A stretch of 64,000 nt of DNA from Persicaria tinctoria (GCA_037127255.1 JBANSL010000014.1:70105646-70169645); one strand, 5' to 3'. Counted from the stretch's first letter, positions 1-11,350 are shown. Notes: generated by a model not told the origin, from the sequence alone. Translations and numbers: made by a program.

Positions 1-1000
1 TGAAGGTGAGAACTTCTTGGATGTTGCATGAACTGGCTAAGGGATTGAACAACAAAACAAAGATCAAGCCTTATATGTGTAAGAAAGTTGAGCTTGCCCA
101 TTAACTTTCTGTAAACAAAAGGATCGGGAATAAGATCACCAACATCAGGAGCAAGCTTCAAATTTTGTGGAAGGGGAGTGCAAGTAGGAGAACAATCAGA
201 CAACTTAGCATCATTAAGTAGCTTCTGGCTAAACTTTTTATGTGACAAAGCTATGCCATTCGACACATAGCTGACCTCTAGGCCAAGAAAATAATGCAAC
301 AGACCCAGGTCTTTGATGCTAAAAACATCATCCAAATACTTCTTTAACTGAGAGATTTCAGAAGGATCAGAGCCTGTAATAAGTAAGTCATCCACATAGA
401 TTGCAATGATAATTTGATGAATGCCAATCCTTCTGATGAAAAGAGAATGATCACTCTGTGATTGCACAAAATCAATCTGTTTAAGGGCAACAGAAAGCTT
501 GTAAAACCACTGTCTGGATGCATGTTTCAGGCTATAAAGAGACTTGAGTAATCGACAAACAAGGTTCCCAGGGTTGGTCATACCTTCTAGAACTCTCATA
601 TAGACTTCCTCAAACAAATCTCCATGCAGAAATGCATTATTGACATCACATTTATGAATTTCCCACTTCTTAGAAGCAGCAAGAGAAATCATTGCTCGGA
701 TTGTAGTCATCTTGACCACTGGTGAAAAGTGTCATGGAAATCTATGCCCTCTCTTTGTGTGTATCCTTTGGCAACTAACCTTGCCTTATGTTTCTCTAAG
801 GAGCCATCAACCTTCAACTTTACTTTGTATACCCATTTACAGCCAATTACTTTCTTTCCTTTGGGTAAAGGAACCAATTCCCAGGTTCTGTTAACATATA
901 AGGCATTGCTTTCTTTTTCCATAGCCAAAACCCAATTAGGATCATTGGCAGCCTCTTTGTAAGAAGTGGGTTCAGTATAAGATTGGATGTGAGCAAGCAA
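1..1000 (-). pseudogene. copia reverse transcriptase / RNase H, partial
   Basis: The frame at 1000-707 starts the RT domain with the typical NRTWELVPLP and IGCKWVYKVK motifs and KARLVAKGYTQ. A lost base near 715, in the stretch that should read DTFSPVVK, shifts the frame. Below it the RT continues in another frame with the catalytic YVDDLLITGSD motif at about 365-410, then LLHYFLGLEV and toward RNase H until the window edge. It would copy the element's RNA into DNA. The frameshift and the missing end make it a pseudogene. Confidence 0.9.
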
Positions 1001-1189
1001 GGCAAAAGATGATAGAGGTAATGAAGCAGAAAAAGAAGATAAAGGCCCAAGTAATGAAGTAGTACAAATGTAGTCCTTGAGATAAACTGGTTGATGGTGA
1101 GACCTTGAAGACCTTCGTACTGCTATAGGAGGCTCAGGAGGGGCAATTTGAGTTGTTGATGGTAAGATAATATCTGGTGGAAAATGAGA

Positions 1190-1966
1190 TTATGTGGTTT
1201 CATGATGAATGACAGGCAAGGGTGAAGAAGAATCAAGACCAAATGAACTGGAATGAAAAGGAAAGAAATATTCATGAAAAGCAACATCTCTGGAATGAAA
1301 TATTGCATGGGTATGGAGATTCAACAATTTGTAGGAACTCTTACCAAAGGAGTATCCCAAGAATACACAAGGAATTTCCCGAGACTGGAATTTATCTCTG
1401 TCTCTTTTCAATGTTCTAACATAACACAAGCATCCAAAAACCTTTAGATGAGTGTAGGATGGAGGCTTGTGAAATAAAAATTCATAAGGAAAAGAATTGT
1501 TCAATGAAGGTAAAGGTGATTGATTGATCAAATATGTGGCAGTCAACACACACTCTCCCCAATATTTGAGAGGTAAATTGGATTGAAACTTGAGTGCACG
1601 AGCAACCTCAAGAAGATGCTTGTGTTTCCTCTCAACAACACCATTTTGTTGAGGAGATTCAACACAGCTGGTTTGGTGGATAATCCCCTCTGAATGAAAG
1701 AAATTTTGTGTGGAAGAGTCCCAAAATTCCGCTGCATTGTCAGATCTAAAAGCCTTGATGGTTTTCTGAAACTGATTTTTGATCAGGAAAACAAAGTTCT
1801 TAAGAACGGAGAGAGCATTACTTTTGTGAGGTATGAGATAAGTCCATGTGCAATGAGAATAATCGTCAACAATGGTTAAGAAATAACGAAAACCATCATG
1901 AGTAATGTGTTTATAAGGTCCCCAAGTGTCAATATGCACCAAATCAAAAGAACAAGCAGACATAGA
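1190..1966 (-). pseudogene. copia integrase
   Basis: An open frame of about 257 codons begins FDLVHIDTWGP and contains the DDYSHCTWTYL block, the FRSDNAAEF block and the QQNGVVERKH block, which carry the D, D and E residues of the integrase DDE core. It ends in the copia-type tail with LKVFGCLCYV and FLGYSFGKSSYKLL. The zinc-finger-like start lies in the preceding frame (HCRMRHSPFDQL, CQICPMAKQHR), so one frameshift near 1965 separates the two. The protein would insert the cDNA. Domain recognition is confident; function is lost because the polyprotein is broken. Confidence 0.9.
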
Positions 1967-2607
1967 ATGATGACAGAAAAAGAAGGCCTATGTTGTTTGG
2001 CCATAGGACAAATCTGACAAATGAAATCACGTTTATGAGTAACAGAAGCATCTATATGATGCAACTGATCAAAGGGACTATGCCTCATCCTACAATGTAA
2101 CAAAGTTGATTTACAAGCCACACTGGCTGAATGAAAGAAATTGTCATTATTGAAAGTAGAATGAACTGTAATAGTAGAAGCTTTAGGTCTGTGTGTCACC
2201 AACAAATCTTGAGAGCCTGTAGTTGCAACATAAAGTCCTTTACACTCATTGCCAAGGAGAAATGGTTGTTTCATGAAAGGGGCCTGAATGAAGCAATTGT
2301 CATGTGTGAAAATGATGTGAGGATTGAGATCTGTAGCAAGTTTCTTTACAGAAATCAGATTAAAATGAAAACCAGGAACATGAAGCACATTCCTGAGGGT
2401 AATTTGTGGGGCTAAAGAAACACTGCCAATGTGAGAAATTGGACATTGTCTGCCATTAGGCATAGTAATGAAGGAATGTTTATCAATGGGTTTATGGAAG
2501 GTAAATGAATGTAAATGGGGATTAATATGGTCAGTTTCCCCACTGTCAATGATCCAAACTAAATTATGGTTAAAGGAAAAGAGGCAAGTACATGTACCTG
2601 CTAGCAT
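1967..2607 (-). pseudogene. copia protease and GAG-pre-integrase region
   Basis: The frame contains WIIDSGETDHI, which corresponds to the aspartic protease active site DSGATDH, with Glu in place of the usual Ala. It continues with LRNVLHVPGFHFNLISVKKL and the GAG-pre-integrase stretch with GNECKGLY, then the HCRMRHSPFDQL and CQICPMAKQHR metal-binding motif. Upstream it meets gag after a short non-open stretch at 2608-2616. The Ala-to-Glu change beside the catalytic Asp and the downstream frameshift both argue against activity. Confidence 0.85.
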
Positions 2608-2616
2608 GGCCTTTGA

Positions 2617-3691
2617 TTAATCAAGGTCCGACCTGTTGAGGAGGGAAATAAGCTTGTCATACTGAGCCTGTGTCAAAGAAGTAGCAGGAGCTGACACAGG
2701 CTTAAAAGTAGTAGGTGCAAACGCAGGTGGAGTTGAAGAAGAAGATGAAGAAGGCCCTTTCCCAAGTGGATATCCAATGAGCTTCCAACATCTATCAATA
2801 GAATGACATGTATACTTGCAGTTATCACACATTTTCTTTGCAGAAGGTTGGATATCCATGAATCTTCCAACAACGATCCATGGAGTGACCTTTAACCTTG
2901 CAGTGATCACAGAAAGATGGAGCTTTCTTGGAGTTGCTGGAAGTAGGAGTCTGCGATTTAGGCGTCGAAGGCTTAGATTGAGAGGCAAATGCCATAGAAT
3001 TGGTAGTATTGGCCTGAGAAGATCCGTTCGAGACACTTCGTTGATCTTCCTCTTGAAGCAAGAATTTGTAAACTTCATCCAGAGACGGAGGAGGCACAAT
3101 CATCAAAATATTGCCTCGCACAATACTATAAGTTTCGTTTAATCCCATTAAGAACTGCATCACTTGTTGTTTTTCAAGAAGCTTCAATAGAATGGAATTG
3201 GAACCACAATCGCAGACACGATGTTCAACAAGAAGCTTGTATTCATCCCAAAGCTTCTTTCTCTTAGTAAAATAAGCCGTAATCGAAAGATTTTCTTGAG
3301 AAATGAAACCAGACTCTTTCTGAACCAGGAATAATCTCGTACGGCTGGATTTGCAGAAGCGAGATTCGAGTTTATCCCAAACTTGCTTCGTTGTTCTGCA
3401 ATAGAGCACAAATTCGGCAATATCTTTGTCAATGGAGTGAAATAACCAAGCAATCACCATGTGATTGCATCGATCCCACTATGTCATGGCAGGTCCAGAT
3501 GTAGGTCGTTGACAAGAACTAGTGACAAATCCCAGTTTGTTCTTCGCAAATAGATAAACTTCACACGAACGCTTCCAATGGCTGTAATTGCCATCAGTGA
3601 GCAAGCGAGTGGATAAAACGAAATCTAGACGGTCAGAATGGTGAAGAAAAAGCTCATCCATGGCGGAATCAACATTTTGAGTACCATCCAT
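2617..3691 (-). pseudogene. copia gag with two zinc knuckles
   Basis: The start codon is probably the ATG at 3691-3689 (MDGTQNVDSAM). The N-terminal half contains LLTDGNYSHWKRS, the usual copia gag entry motif. A TAG at 3479-3481 interrupts it, after which the same frame runs on with HMVIAWLFHSIDKDIAEF to a CCHC knuckle (CDHCKVKGHSMDRC). A second, similar motif (CDNCKYTCHSIDRC) follows in a shifted frame at about 2770-2830, so the knuckle segment appears to have been duplicated. Gag would form the particle and bind RNA through the knuckles. Confidence 0.85.
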
Positions 3692-3775
3692 GGTGAAAAA
3701 CAAAGCACAAATGAAGAATAGAGACAGATCTGAATGCGGAAGCAATGAAATCGAAAGGATCAAAAGGAAAAACTA

Positions 3776-3786
3776 GCCTGATACCA
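3776..3786 (-). other. retrotransposon primer-binding site
   Basis: On the minus strand the bases TGGTATCAGGC directly follow the LTR. They match the start of the usual plant PBS complementary to the 3' end of initiator tRNA-Met (TGGTATCAGAGC). Confidence 0.85.
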
Positions 3787-4028
3787 TGTTAACTTGTGAA
3801 ACATGTATCCATGGTGAAACAAGAAGAGAGAAATGGAGAGCTTGGAGAGGAAGCAAGAGAGAAACGATTGTAACTGACATTCTTGATTTCTTCCTGAAAC
3901 AGAAATGTGCTTATGTACAAGTGGAACACTAGGTGAAGTGATCCTCTGTCATGCAACACAGTAAGGACTCACTCACTGATTTATGATCATCATGATCAAC
4001 AAACAAAACACACATAGTGATCCTAACA
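3787..4028 (-). repeat. copia LTR, 242 bp
   Basis: The segment starts TGTTA and ends TAACA, a perfect 5-bp inverted repeat with TG...CA ends, and it abuts the PBS. It is the 5' LTR of the minus-strand copia element. The partner LTR is outside the window, so its age cannot be estimated here. Confidence 0.85.
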
Positions 4029-4917
4029 AGCTTGAGCATAGGTGGAGCTCACTTCACATTCAAACACTAAGATTCTGAGAGCGTGTGAGATTTGAAGCTC
4101 GATTGCACTTCGGTTCTATTCTTGGTGACTGGTTCCTAGTTGAGGTTAATCGTTCTTGTCCATTCTCTACTTGTTTTGTGTTTTGAATCGATTGTAAATT
4201 TGTCTTCAAACATTTAATACAAGTTCGCCTTTCATTTTCGGTGTTTGAACTCTCTCTTCAATCTGTTTTTCACAAAATTCACCAAAATTTTAATTTCATC
4301 AATTATATATCATTGTTGTTGTCCGGATTTATAGTTAGAAAAAATAATCGGGATACTTTGTTACTGCATTTTAGAATTGAGTTATTTTTATTACCGTTGA
4401 AATATAGAGATATTATTTTTAACACATTTCCAAATGTTATACGGAGTATTATTCTAATGAATTTTGCTTATTTTATAATATTTCACATGGAATAATCCCA
4501 TATTGAATGTGTGTGGAGAAGGTGGAAGATGGAGGGCTCCTCCACCTCCCACCCAAGCCCAATATTCATGAATTAAGGAGTATTATTTTTTTTGGTCGGA
4601 CCCAATTTTCATGAATTGAAACGTTGAATCCAAAATGTAGTGTAATCGATCATATAGCAAATTAATGCTTTTTTTTTAAATTACTCCGTAAAAAAATGCA
4701 TTTGTTTTTAAAAAAAAAAGTACATCCGAATTTGTCATATTTTGTCCTTTATTGATTGATTGGACTTTGATTTTTCTTGGAACCTTTTGTAAGTGGGACC
4801 TTTTCCCTAAAGCAAAGCAACTTGCAAGTAACCTCTTTTTTGTTACGTCCTTCTTTCTAGTAATATCCTTTCACTTCTGAGTTATGAAGACCTATTTACT
4901 CCACGTCTTCAACTATG
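4029..4917. other. no gene seen
   Basis: The first 200 bases (GAGAGCGTGTGAGATTTG, then CTTGGTGACTGGTTCC) look like the R/U5 part of another LTR, but I find no boundaries. The rest is AT-rich with homopolymer runs and no convincing coding potential. Confidence 0.5.
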
Positions 4918-5164
4918 TACTCTATCCATTCGATAAAATATGTTATTTTAGAGTGTTATTTTTATTTAAAAAAACTTATCATTGTAGGTATTTTGTACTT
5001 AACTTTATAAAAAATGCTCTTGACATGATTAATGGTTTGTTAGTTATAATTTTCGATAAAGTAAAAAAAAAAGTAGTAATTGAGGGTAAATTAGTACATT
5101 TGTTAACTGTCTTAAAACTTGTGAAATAAGCTAAAAAGACAAGTTTTGCCAAACGGATGGAGTA
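4918..5164. mobile_element. Stowaway-like MITE
   Basis: About 247 bp with inverted ends TACTCTATCCATTCG and AACGGATGGAGTA and an AT-rich, partly self-complementary middle with GACAAGTTTTGCC near the right end. TA at each end is the presumed target. It is the same family as the copies near 12.3, 22.2, 24.6, 25.1 and 29.8 kb. Confidence 0.75.
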
Positions 5165-5288
5165 TTAATTTTATACTTTCAATTGTGTTTTTTTTGTCAT
5201 ATTATTGTACTTCAATATATGAAGTGGTTGGCAGTTGTCAATAAAACGGGATTTTCCAATCCTAATGAACCTAATTGTGAAATTATAA

Positions 5289-5592
5289 GGGGTCGTTTGG
5301 TATCGATATCTAGATAGGTACATATCGATATCGGCTGATATTTCAATATCAAGATATCAGTATCGGTATCAAGATATCGATATCGGATGATATAAGTGAT
5401 ACCTTTCTCAAAACCACTATATCAAATAGACTCAAATATGTTATCTAGATATCAAAGTAATATCGATATCTGTCTATACAAACATAGGTAGGTGTCAGAT
5501 TAAGTGATATCGATGTCTACTTATAACTAACACTAGATATTAGATATCGGAAGCTGATATCTGATATCTAGATATGAATACCAAACGATCCC
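5289..5592. mobile_element. Tourist/PIF-like MITE filled with GATATC motifs
   Basis: 304 bp. Ends GGGGTCGTTTGGTAT and ATACCAAACGATCCC are inverted repeats with one mismatch. TAA flanks both sides (5286-5288 and 5593-5595), the 3-bp duplication typical of PIF/Harbinger-type elements. The interior is an irregular series of GATATC and ATCGATATC motifs, many of them palindromic. Confidence 0.8.
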
Positions 5593-5595
5593 TAA

Positions 5596-6659
5596 ATGTC
5601 TTACATAGAAAATATTAAATAAATAAGCATTGTATATAATTATAAATCGGTGGACTTGATTTTAGAATGAAACCTTGATCATATTACTTATATTTTGGGC
5701 TTAGAGTGCACATGTTCAATCACGAGTGCTAATATACTTTAATATGATATCAGAGCAGTTAGTTTAATGATACATCTTTCAATCATGATACGAGTTACCG
5801 TTAATCCAAATATCACCTAGATAAATCAATCCTTATTGCACCTACGGGGGTTTCTGCATATAATTTTGATGAACTCCTTTTTTTATTGACAATTAGTTTT
5901 AGAATGAAATTTTACAATGATATCTGATACTTTTTTTTTATAGTAAAATACAAGCCTATTTAAAAAAAAACATTATGATGATCGTTTTTCTACTTGTTAA
6001 TTGTTTTTCAACTTAGTTCTGTATTAGATGATGGCATGATGCTAGCATAAAATATTAATTAATTTGAAATGGACGTAGTAGATGTATATATTTGGAAATA
6101 TATAGGGTTAGGTGTATTTTGTTTTGGCATTGAGTATGTATATGGATTCTATCTTAGTTGTTGTTTGGGAGGAAAAAAATAACATAAAAACCAAAGTTAT
6201 AAATTGAAATATATTTGGACCATCCAATCTTATTTTTAAGATTAGTTGGGCAAACTCTCACTCTCCCTTCATATTCAGAAGATACTTAAAAATTTTGAGG
6301 TTTGCATATAATTGTTCAGAAGTCAGTTATGTGCTTGTTTCTCCCGTTGATGACCACTTTTGAATATGTCCGTCATTTTTCTCTTCGGTTTCTCGATGTT
6401 GCTTCGTGATGATGGTTTGTTTTACCTTAGTTGTACGATTGCTTCTCATGATGATTTGTCTACCTACTGAACTCACTTATCAGTCTCTCAATACACTAGA
6501 CATTTTTATAAAGGGGCCGAAAAGTGTAATTTGAAAATAAGGGCTTTATTTTTAAAGTTGAATATGTAAATTAATTTTACTATTAGAGTATGTAATTTAT
6601 ATTACATACTCAAAAGTTAACATTTTGGAGAATATATTATAGTTGGAATTACCAATTAT
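5596..6659. other. no gene seen
   Basis: AT-rich DNA. The stretch AATATGATATCAGAGCAG at about 5740 resembles a retroelement PBS but has no LTR next to it that I can define. No coding frame or RNA gene was recognised. Confidence 0.5.
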
Positions 6660-6846
6660 TGGTTAATTTTATCGGAATAAAACCATATATAAATATATTA
6701 TATTCAATCTGATCTAAAAGGTAGAATAATTGAACAAACATTGAATAGACTATTTGATCTAAAAAGATAAGTTTTCTAACCCATTAATTGAGATGATAAA
6801 ATTACATTAGATTATTAATAATGAACCAAATATTGGATATATATAT

Positions 6847-6849
<3 letters not shown>
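6660..6849. repeat. dispersed repeat, left half (interrupted)
   Basis: This segment matches about 38700-39010, sharing TATATAAATATATTATAT, GATCTAAAAAGATAAGTTTT and GACCAAATATTGG-like blocks. The right half of the same repeat is at 11428-11534. The intervening 4.6 kb is an insertion. Confidence 0.7.

Positions 6850-6877
<28 letters not shown>
6850..6877. repeat. (GA)n microsatellite
   Basis: About 14 uninterrupted GA units, directly after a short (TA)n run and directly before the left inverted terminus of the large inserted block. Confidence 0.9.
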
Positions 6878-6880
<3 letters not shown>

Positions 6881-7021
6881 AGATCATATGTACTCAGCCC
6901 TTAACGTGTACCATGTGAAGACATCTGGACCATTGATTGATGCAAAATAGAGGGATGAGATTATTCAAAAATATTTGATTAATTGTAATTTTGGGTTTTC
7001 ACAAAATAAAACACTCTCACC

Positions 7022-7463
7022 TTAGCGCGTGATATCACTTAAATCCCTAACCCTATTTACACTAATTGACACAGTAGGTGGCGATGAAGCGAATCGGCAA
7101 TTCGGCGCACGCTGAGGAGAGGCGATGGCGAGGAGGCGACTCCGGCAATATGGGACGTCGAGTTGAAGGCCGGCGCTGAGCCGAGGCGAAGGCGAGGAGG
7201 CGACTCCGGCGTTGGGAAGTCGAGTTGAAGACCGGCAATTCGGAGGGATGAATGATCGATTGTGCTGGTTTGAAGATGGTAGCGACGACGAAGGGACGGT
7301 CCGGACGGAGGCACGATGGCGCCGACGAGGAAGACGGTGGAGGCGCGAGCTGGTGTCGACGTCGGCAGATCTGGGCGTTGGCGAACTTTCAGAAGGCAAC
7401 GACGATTTCGAAGCCATGGGCGACTCCCTGGTGGTGGCAGTCGAGAGGTTTTCTAGTGGGCGG
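7022..7463. other. GC-rich segment, possible captured gene piece
   Basis: GC content is far above the surroundings and both strands are open (for example 7417-7022 minus and 7212-7475 plus). The predicted proteins are Ser/Arg/Pro- or Gly/Arg-rich without a domain I recognise. The 20-base string GAAGCCATGGGCGACTCCCT at about 7411 recurs at about 10542, on the far side of the solo LTR. It may be captured gene sequence in the large element; I cannot choose a reading frame. Confidence 0.35.
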
Positions 7464-10400
7464 CGTAAAGGCTAAGATTTTCAATCCTAATTTTTTGGAA
7501 AAAGACGATAAAAAAATTAAAATTAAGTCGAATTTAAAACTCATTTAACGGATTCTGACCGAAATATAAAAATTTGGGCGAATAATTTCCGTCAATTCAA
7601 AATAATTATTGGATAGTGATATCCTCTTCTGTTTTAAAAAAAAATCTAATTGATCGAGAAAGCGGGATTCGGGAAAACTAACATTCGAAAATTAATTTTG
7701 AGATTCGGAATTCGTGTGTTCGGGATTTGTTCTGGGTAATTGTTTATCCATTCTCACACTCCTTCCTCACCCACTCCTCTCACCTCACCTTACCCTGCAA
7801 ATCGACCCATCCCCTGCCTATTTCACCCGTCACCTTCACCATTACCATTCACCATCACCGTCATCAACTCATCCGCTCCCATCGTCTTCACTCTTCTTCA
7901 TGCCATCGCCTTCACTTCATCACCATCTCCATCCTCCATTCCGTTGAAGCCAGCAGCTTCCTGGGCACCTCCACACCCTCTCCGACGTCCGAAGATGCAG
8001 CCAAGCCAACCAGGAGCCGCCCAGCGCCGCCGTTGAGCCATCGAAGCTCCCTTCCCTGTTCGAGTGCACTTCACCGCTTCGGTAAGCCGTTCTCCTTCGT
8101 TTCCGATCCAAATCACTCTCGAGCCCTACCATCACACTCACCCATGTCCGATGCAGGTTTGAGAAGCCATCGCGAGCCTCCGACGACGCCGAGACCTCCA
8201 ATCGAGAGCTCCGAAGTCGCGAACCATCTCGGTGAGCGTTCGAACCGAGATCCTTTTCCTTGATTCGTTTTGGTTCGTTCTTGTCCTCGGGTAGTCGGGA
8301 GAGAGATTCGGGAATGGGTCGGAGAGGAGTGGGCGAGCTCGAGAGCTCCGGCAGCTCGAGAGCGAGGCCGAGAGTGCGAGACAAGCGTGAGAACGAGGGA
8401 GCAATCGAGGCCGGGATTGCAAGCAGGCTGGGAAGGTCCGAGCGTGGGTAGTGCACCGAGAGCAGCAGGTGCGACGGAGGAAGGACGAGGGAGGCCGGAA
8501 GGTGGAGCTCAGGCTCGCCGACGGGTCTCTTGTTCGGGCGAGTGGGGAGCCATGGCGGGAGCTTCTATTTCAATTTTGAGGAAGAAGACGTATTGTGGGG
8601 CCCCTTGCAATTTATATTAATTGCTTAATATTTGACCGGATTGGATTAGATTTAGGCGGGTTTGGTTCGGTTCGTTTCGGTTGGCTTTAAATGGGTTCGG
8701 TTCGGGTTTATCCGTTTAATTATTTAACTATTTAGCGGTATTTAAAATATTATAATATTATTTGGGGATTAAGGTATAAAATATTATTTCACGAGATTTA
8801 TAAAGGGTTGGTTTTATTAAATAAAAAAGGTTTTGACTTTAAGGGATTCGGAAATATTTTATAAAAGTGTGCTAATAAATGGTGTTTAAAATATCTATAC
8901 TATTATTGGGACTTAAAGATTTATAAAGAATTTGAAAAAGAATTTCAAGGTTGGAAGGTAATCTAATAAACAAATTTAAAAAGGAATTTAGCGAATATTT
9001 TCAACGGGTAGGAATTCTTAACTATTTAATTCGAAATTGGTAAAGTTTTGGAACTAGCCTGAGAATTATACTTGTTCGATGACTAACTAGCATGATGATA
9101 TGATCGTTTGACTAACGGTATGATATGTGTGACTAATAGCATGACTTGTGGTGAATTATTATATGAGATTAAATGTTGGATAATTATGGCGATCTAGTAG
9201 GATTTTATATCACACAAATTATGTCTTATGATTTTGATGAACCGTTGAGGTATATGTGGAAATGACGTATATGAACATGCAGAATTGGTTGAATGATTTA
9301 TGGAGAACGATGTGGTCTTGAGGAGTAGATGATGCGATGAAATGACTTTCATAATATGTTACTTGTTCTATTGATTGAGGTGTGCTTGAGTGCTTAATAG
9401 TTGAATGTAGACTTATATATATTCCATTATGTATTAGGTGATACTCTGTGATTGTGACTATTGTGTGCTGGATTCTTCTGTTGCCGATCTGCTAGCCAGG
9501 TAAGTACCTCCGGGGCTTACTCAGTAACCAGTACCTTCTGCCTGATGTGTCATATAGTATGTAGGTGTTGCACATGCATAAGAGCATGTCATGTAGTATC
9601 ATGCTTAGGAATTGCATTTACGAATGAGCATCCTTACTCTATATGCGTTTGAATACAGAACGGCCGTTATCTGTGAGTCCTAGAGTCCTTGCTAGGGTCA
9701 TAGGGCAGCCCAGCTTCATCGGGTGTTGTCCTCCTCGAGTCATTTATATATATCACGAGATACGAGATGGATATGAGATATGATACGATGATGAGATATG
9801 ATATGATGATGAGATATGATATGATGATGAGATTTGATATGATTATAGCATCGAACTGGCCAGTCTCCACCTTGTCTGGAAGAGGGGTGGTGGTAGAAGA
9901 GGGATATACCACTTGGTATTCTTTGTTAAGGCCTTACTTAATATTCTGCACATATGAGTTAGGAACATGATAGTGTGGTTAATATTCCAGTACTGCATGA
10001 AGGCATCTTTATTCTAGGTATAGGCGTATTATATGTCCTCAGCGCGGTCAGAGGACCCGCGGGCGGACTCTTGGCTTGACTTGGTGGTATAGTTTCAGGT
10101 ACCCGATACACTGCTTGATTTTGTGCTGTTATGACGGGGTCTATTCATATGGCGGAGAGTGAGTGGTTGAAACCTGACTTCACCAGATTCACGCTTTTGG
10201 GATTTCTCCCTAATTATACTCTGTTTTGACCCGGCTCTGCCGTGGCACTGGTTGTATCACTTTCAGAACTTATGCCCTTTGCATGATAAAGGATTTCCCG
10301 CGTTGTAGACTTAGGACAGGTACAAGGGTTTACCTCGGGGTCTCCAACGGAACTTCCGGATTTGGGTGCGAAATCCCACTTTAAACTACCCATCTTCGAT

Positions 10401-10495
10401 TTCAAACCTTCAACCTGTACTCGGGGCGCAAGATCCCAACGAGGGCTTTCATCCCTCAAAACGTAACTCGGGAATCATAATCCTGGGCCGTTACA
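7464..10495 (+). mobile_element. solo LTR, 3.03 kb, probably Ty3/gypsy
   Basis: The 5-bp string GGCGG occurs immediately before (7459-7463) and after (10496-10500) the segment. The segment starts CGTAAAGGCTAAGATTTTC, close to the TGTAACGGCC start common in plant gypsy LTRs, with the first T changed. It ends GGGCCGTTACA, that is TG(mutated)...CA. No PBS, polypurine tract or coding domain accompanies it, so it is best read as a solo LTR left by recombination. The C-rich stretch at 7740-8620 with many short frames is leader-like DNA inside the LTR. The lineage assignment is inference. Confidence 0.72.
9763..9846. repeat. 18-bp minisatellite
   Basis: About four to five copies of GATATGATATGATGATGA, the first ones slightly diverged. 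It lies inside the 3-kb LTR. Confidence 0.85.
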
Positions 10496-10804
10496 GGCGG
10501 AGGATGGCTGAGGGCCCATTTTCGAAGGAGGCGGCATTTTTGAAGCCATGGGCGACTCCCTGTGGTGGTTTTGCAGTTGGCGATTTGTGCTGGTAAGGGT
10601 TTCATTCCTAATGCTTTCAATTCGGGTTGTCAGGCATGGTTTTCACTGGATCTGGGTTCAAAATGTACCTCGGACGGCTTCAATTGCAGCCATATGTGTG
10701 AGATTTATTAATTGGATCTGGTTTCGTTCCTGATGCTTTCAATTGAGTTACATTTTCGTTCCTGATGCTTTCAATTGGTTTTGTTAATTGGTTTAGTGAG
10801 TGGT

Positions 10805-11145
10805 TGCACTATCGAATAATATCGTTATATCATCGAATAATCCAGCTTTACCATCGAATAATCAAGCAATACCACCGAATAATTTTTAGTTAAAAGAGAT
10901 GTCATCGAATAATCAATCAATACCATCGACTAATCAAGCGATATCATCGAATAATCAAACTATATCATCGAATAATCAAGTGATACCGTCGAATAAAAGT
11001 TCAGGGCGTTTTCAGGGTGCTAACCGATTAGAAAAATTCATCGATATCATCGCATAATCAATTGATACGATCGAATAATTTGGCGATACAACTGAATAAT
11101 TTAAAGATACGATCGAATAATTTGGCGATACAACTGAATAATTCA
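10805..11145. repeat. imperfect ~21-bp tandem repeat
   Basis: The core ATCGAATAATC recurs at least a dozen times with a spacing near 21 bp (unit like ATCGAATAATCAAGCGATACC). It stops about 60 bp before the right terminus of the large element, so it may be a subterminal repeat array. Confidence 0.8.
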
Positions 11146-11345
11146 AAGGAAAAAAACCAGCCCCACAAAACCCAAAACAAACCCACGCACACTAAAAAGG
11201 AGAGTGAAGTAAAATTATTGGTGGGACCCACCATTTTCTCAATTAAAAAAAACAAAATTGCATATTAATCTCAGCCATTCATTTCACCAAATCAATGGCC
11301 CAGATGTGTTCACATGATACACAATAAGCCATGAGTACCCCTGAA

Positions 11346-11350
<5 letters not shown>

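Larger units (their letters stand above)
1..4028 (-). mobile_element. Ty1/copia LTR retrotransposon, left part outside window
   Basis: Reading the minus strand from 4028 downward gives an LTR (4028-3787), a primer-binding site, gag, protease, integrase and reverse transcriptase/RNase H. Integrase before RT is the Ty1/copia order. The second LTR lies beyond the left edge, so length and target duplication cannot be judged. The coding part is broken by an in-frame stop in gag (3479-3481) and by frameshifts near 1965, near 2825-3100 and near 715, so the copy is dead. The domain order is seen directly; the family name follows from it. Confidence 0.93.
6878..11345. mobile_element. 4.5-kb element with long inverted termini, inserted in a (TA)n tract
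   Basis: The left end (about 6888-7018) and the reverse complement of the right end (about 11203-11338) align over roughly 80-140 bp. Shared blocks include GTACTCA, CATGTGAA-ACATCTGG and CCATTGATT. Both ends abut TA-rich repeats, and the flanks rejoin as one dispersed repeat that exists uninterrupted at 38640-39110. Inside are GC-rich stretches at 7060-7460 and 10500-10600, a solo LTR and a 21-bp-period repeat near the right end. No transposase was recognised. Long termini suggest a non-autonomous Mutator-like element, but a 9-bp target duplication is not evident. Confidence 0.65.

Noticed and set aside
4029..4240. LTR-like leader after the first copia LTR
   Set aside because: I could not find TG...CA ends, a PBS or a partner, so it was not called as an element.
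5740..5760. GATATCAGAGCAG as a retroelement primer-binding site
   Set aside because: No LTR end adjoins it and the first bases deviate.
7714..8620. Several overlapping open frames of 70-178 codons on both strands
   Set aside because: They lie inside the 3-kb LTR, are Ser/Pro/His- or Arg-rich, and overlap each other in all frames. No domain or codon pattern supports any of them.
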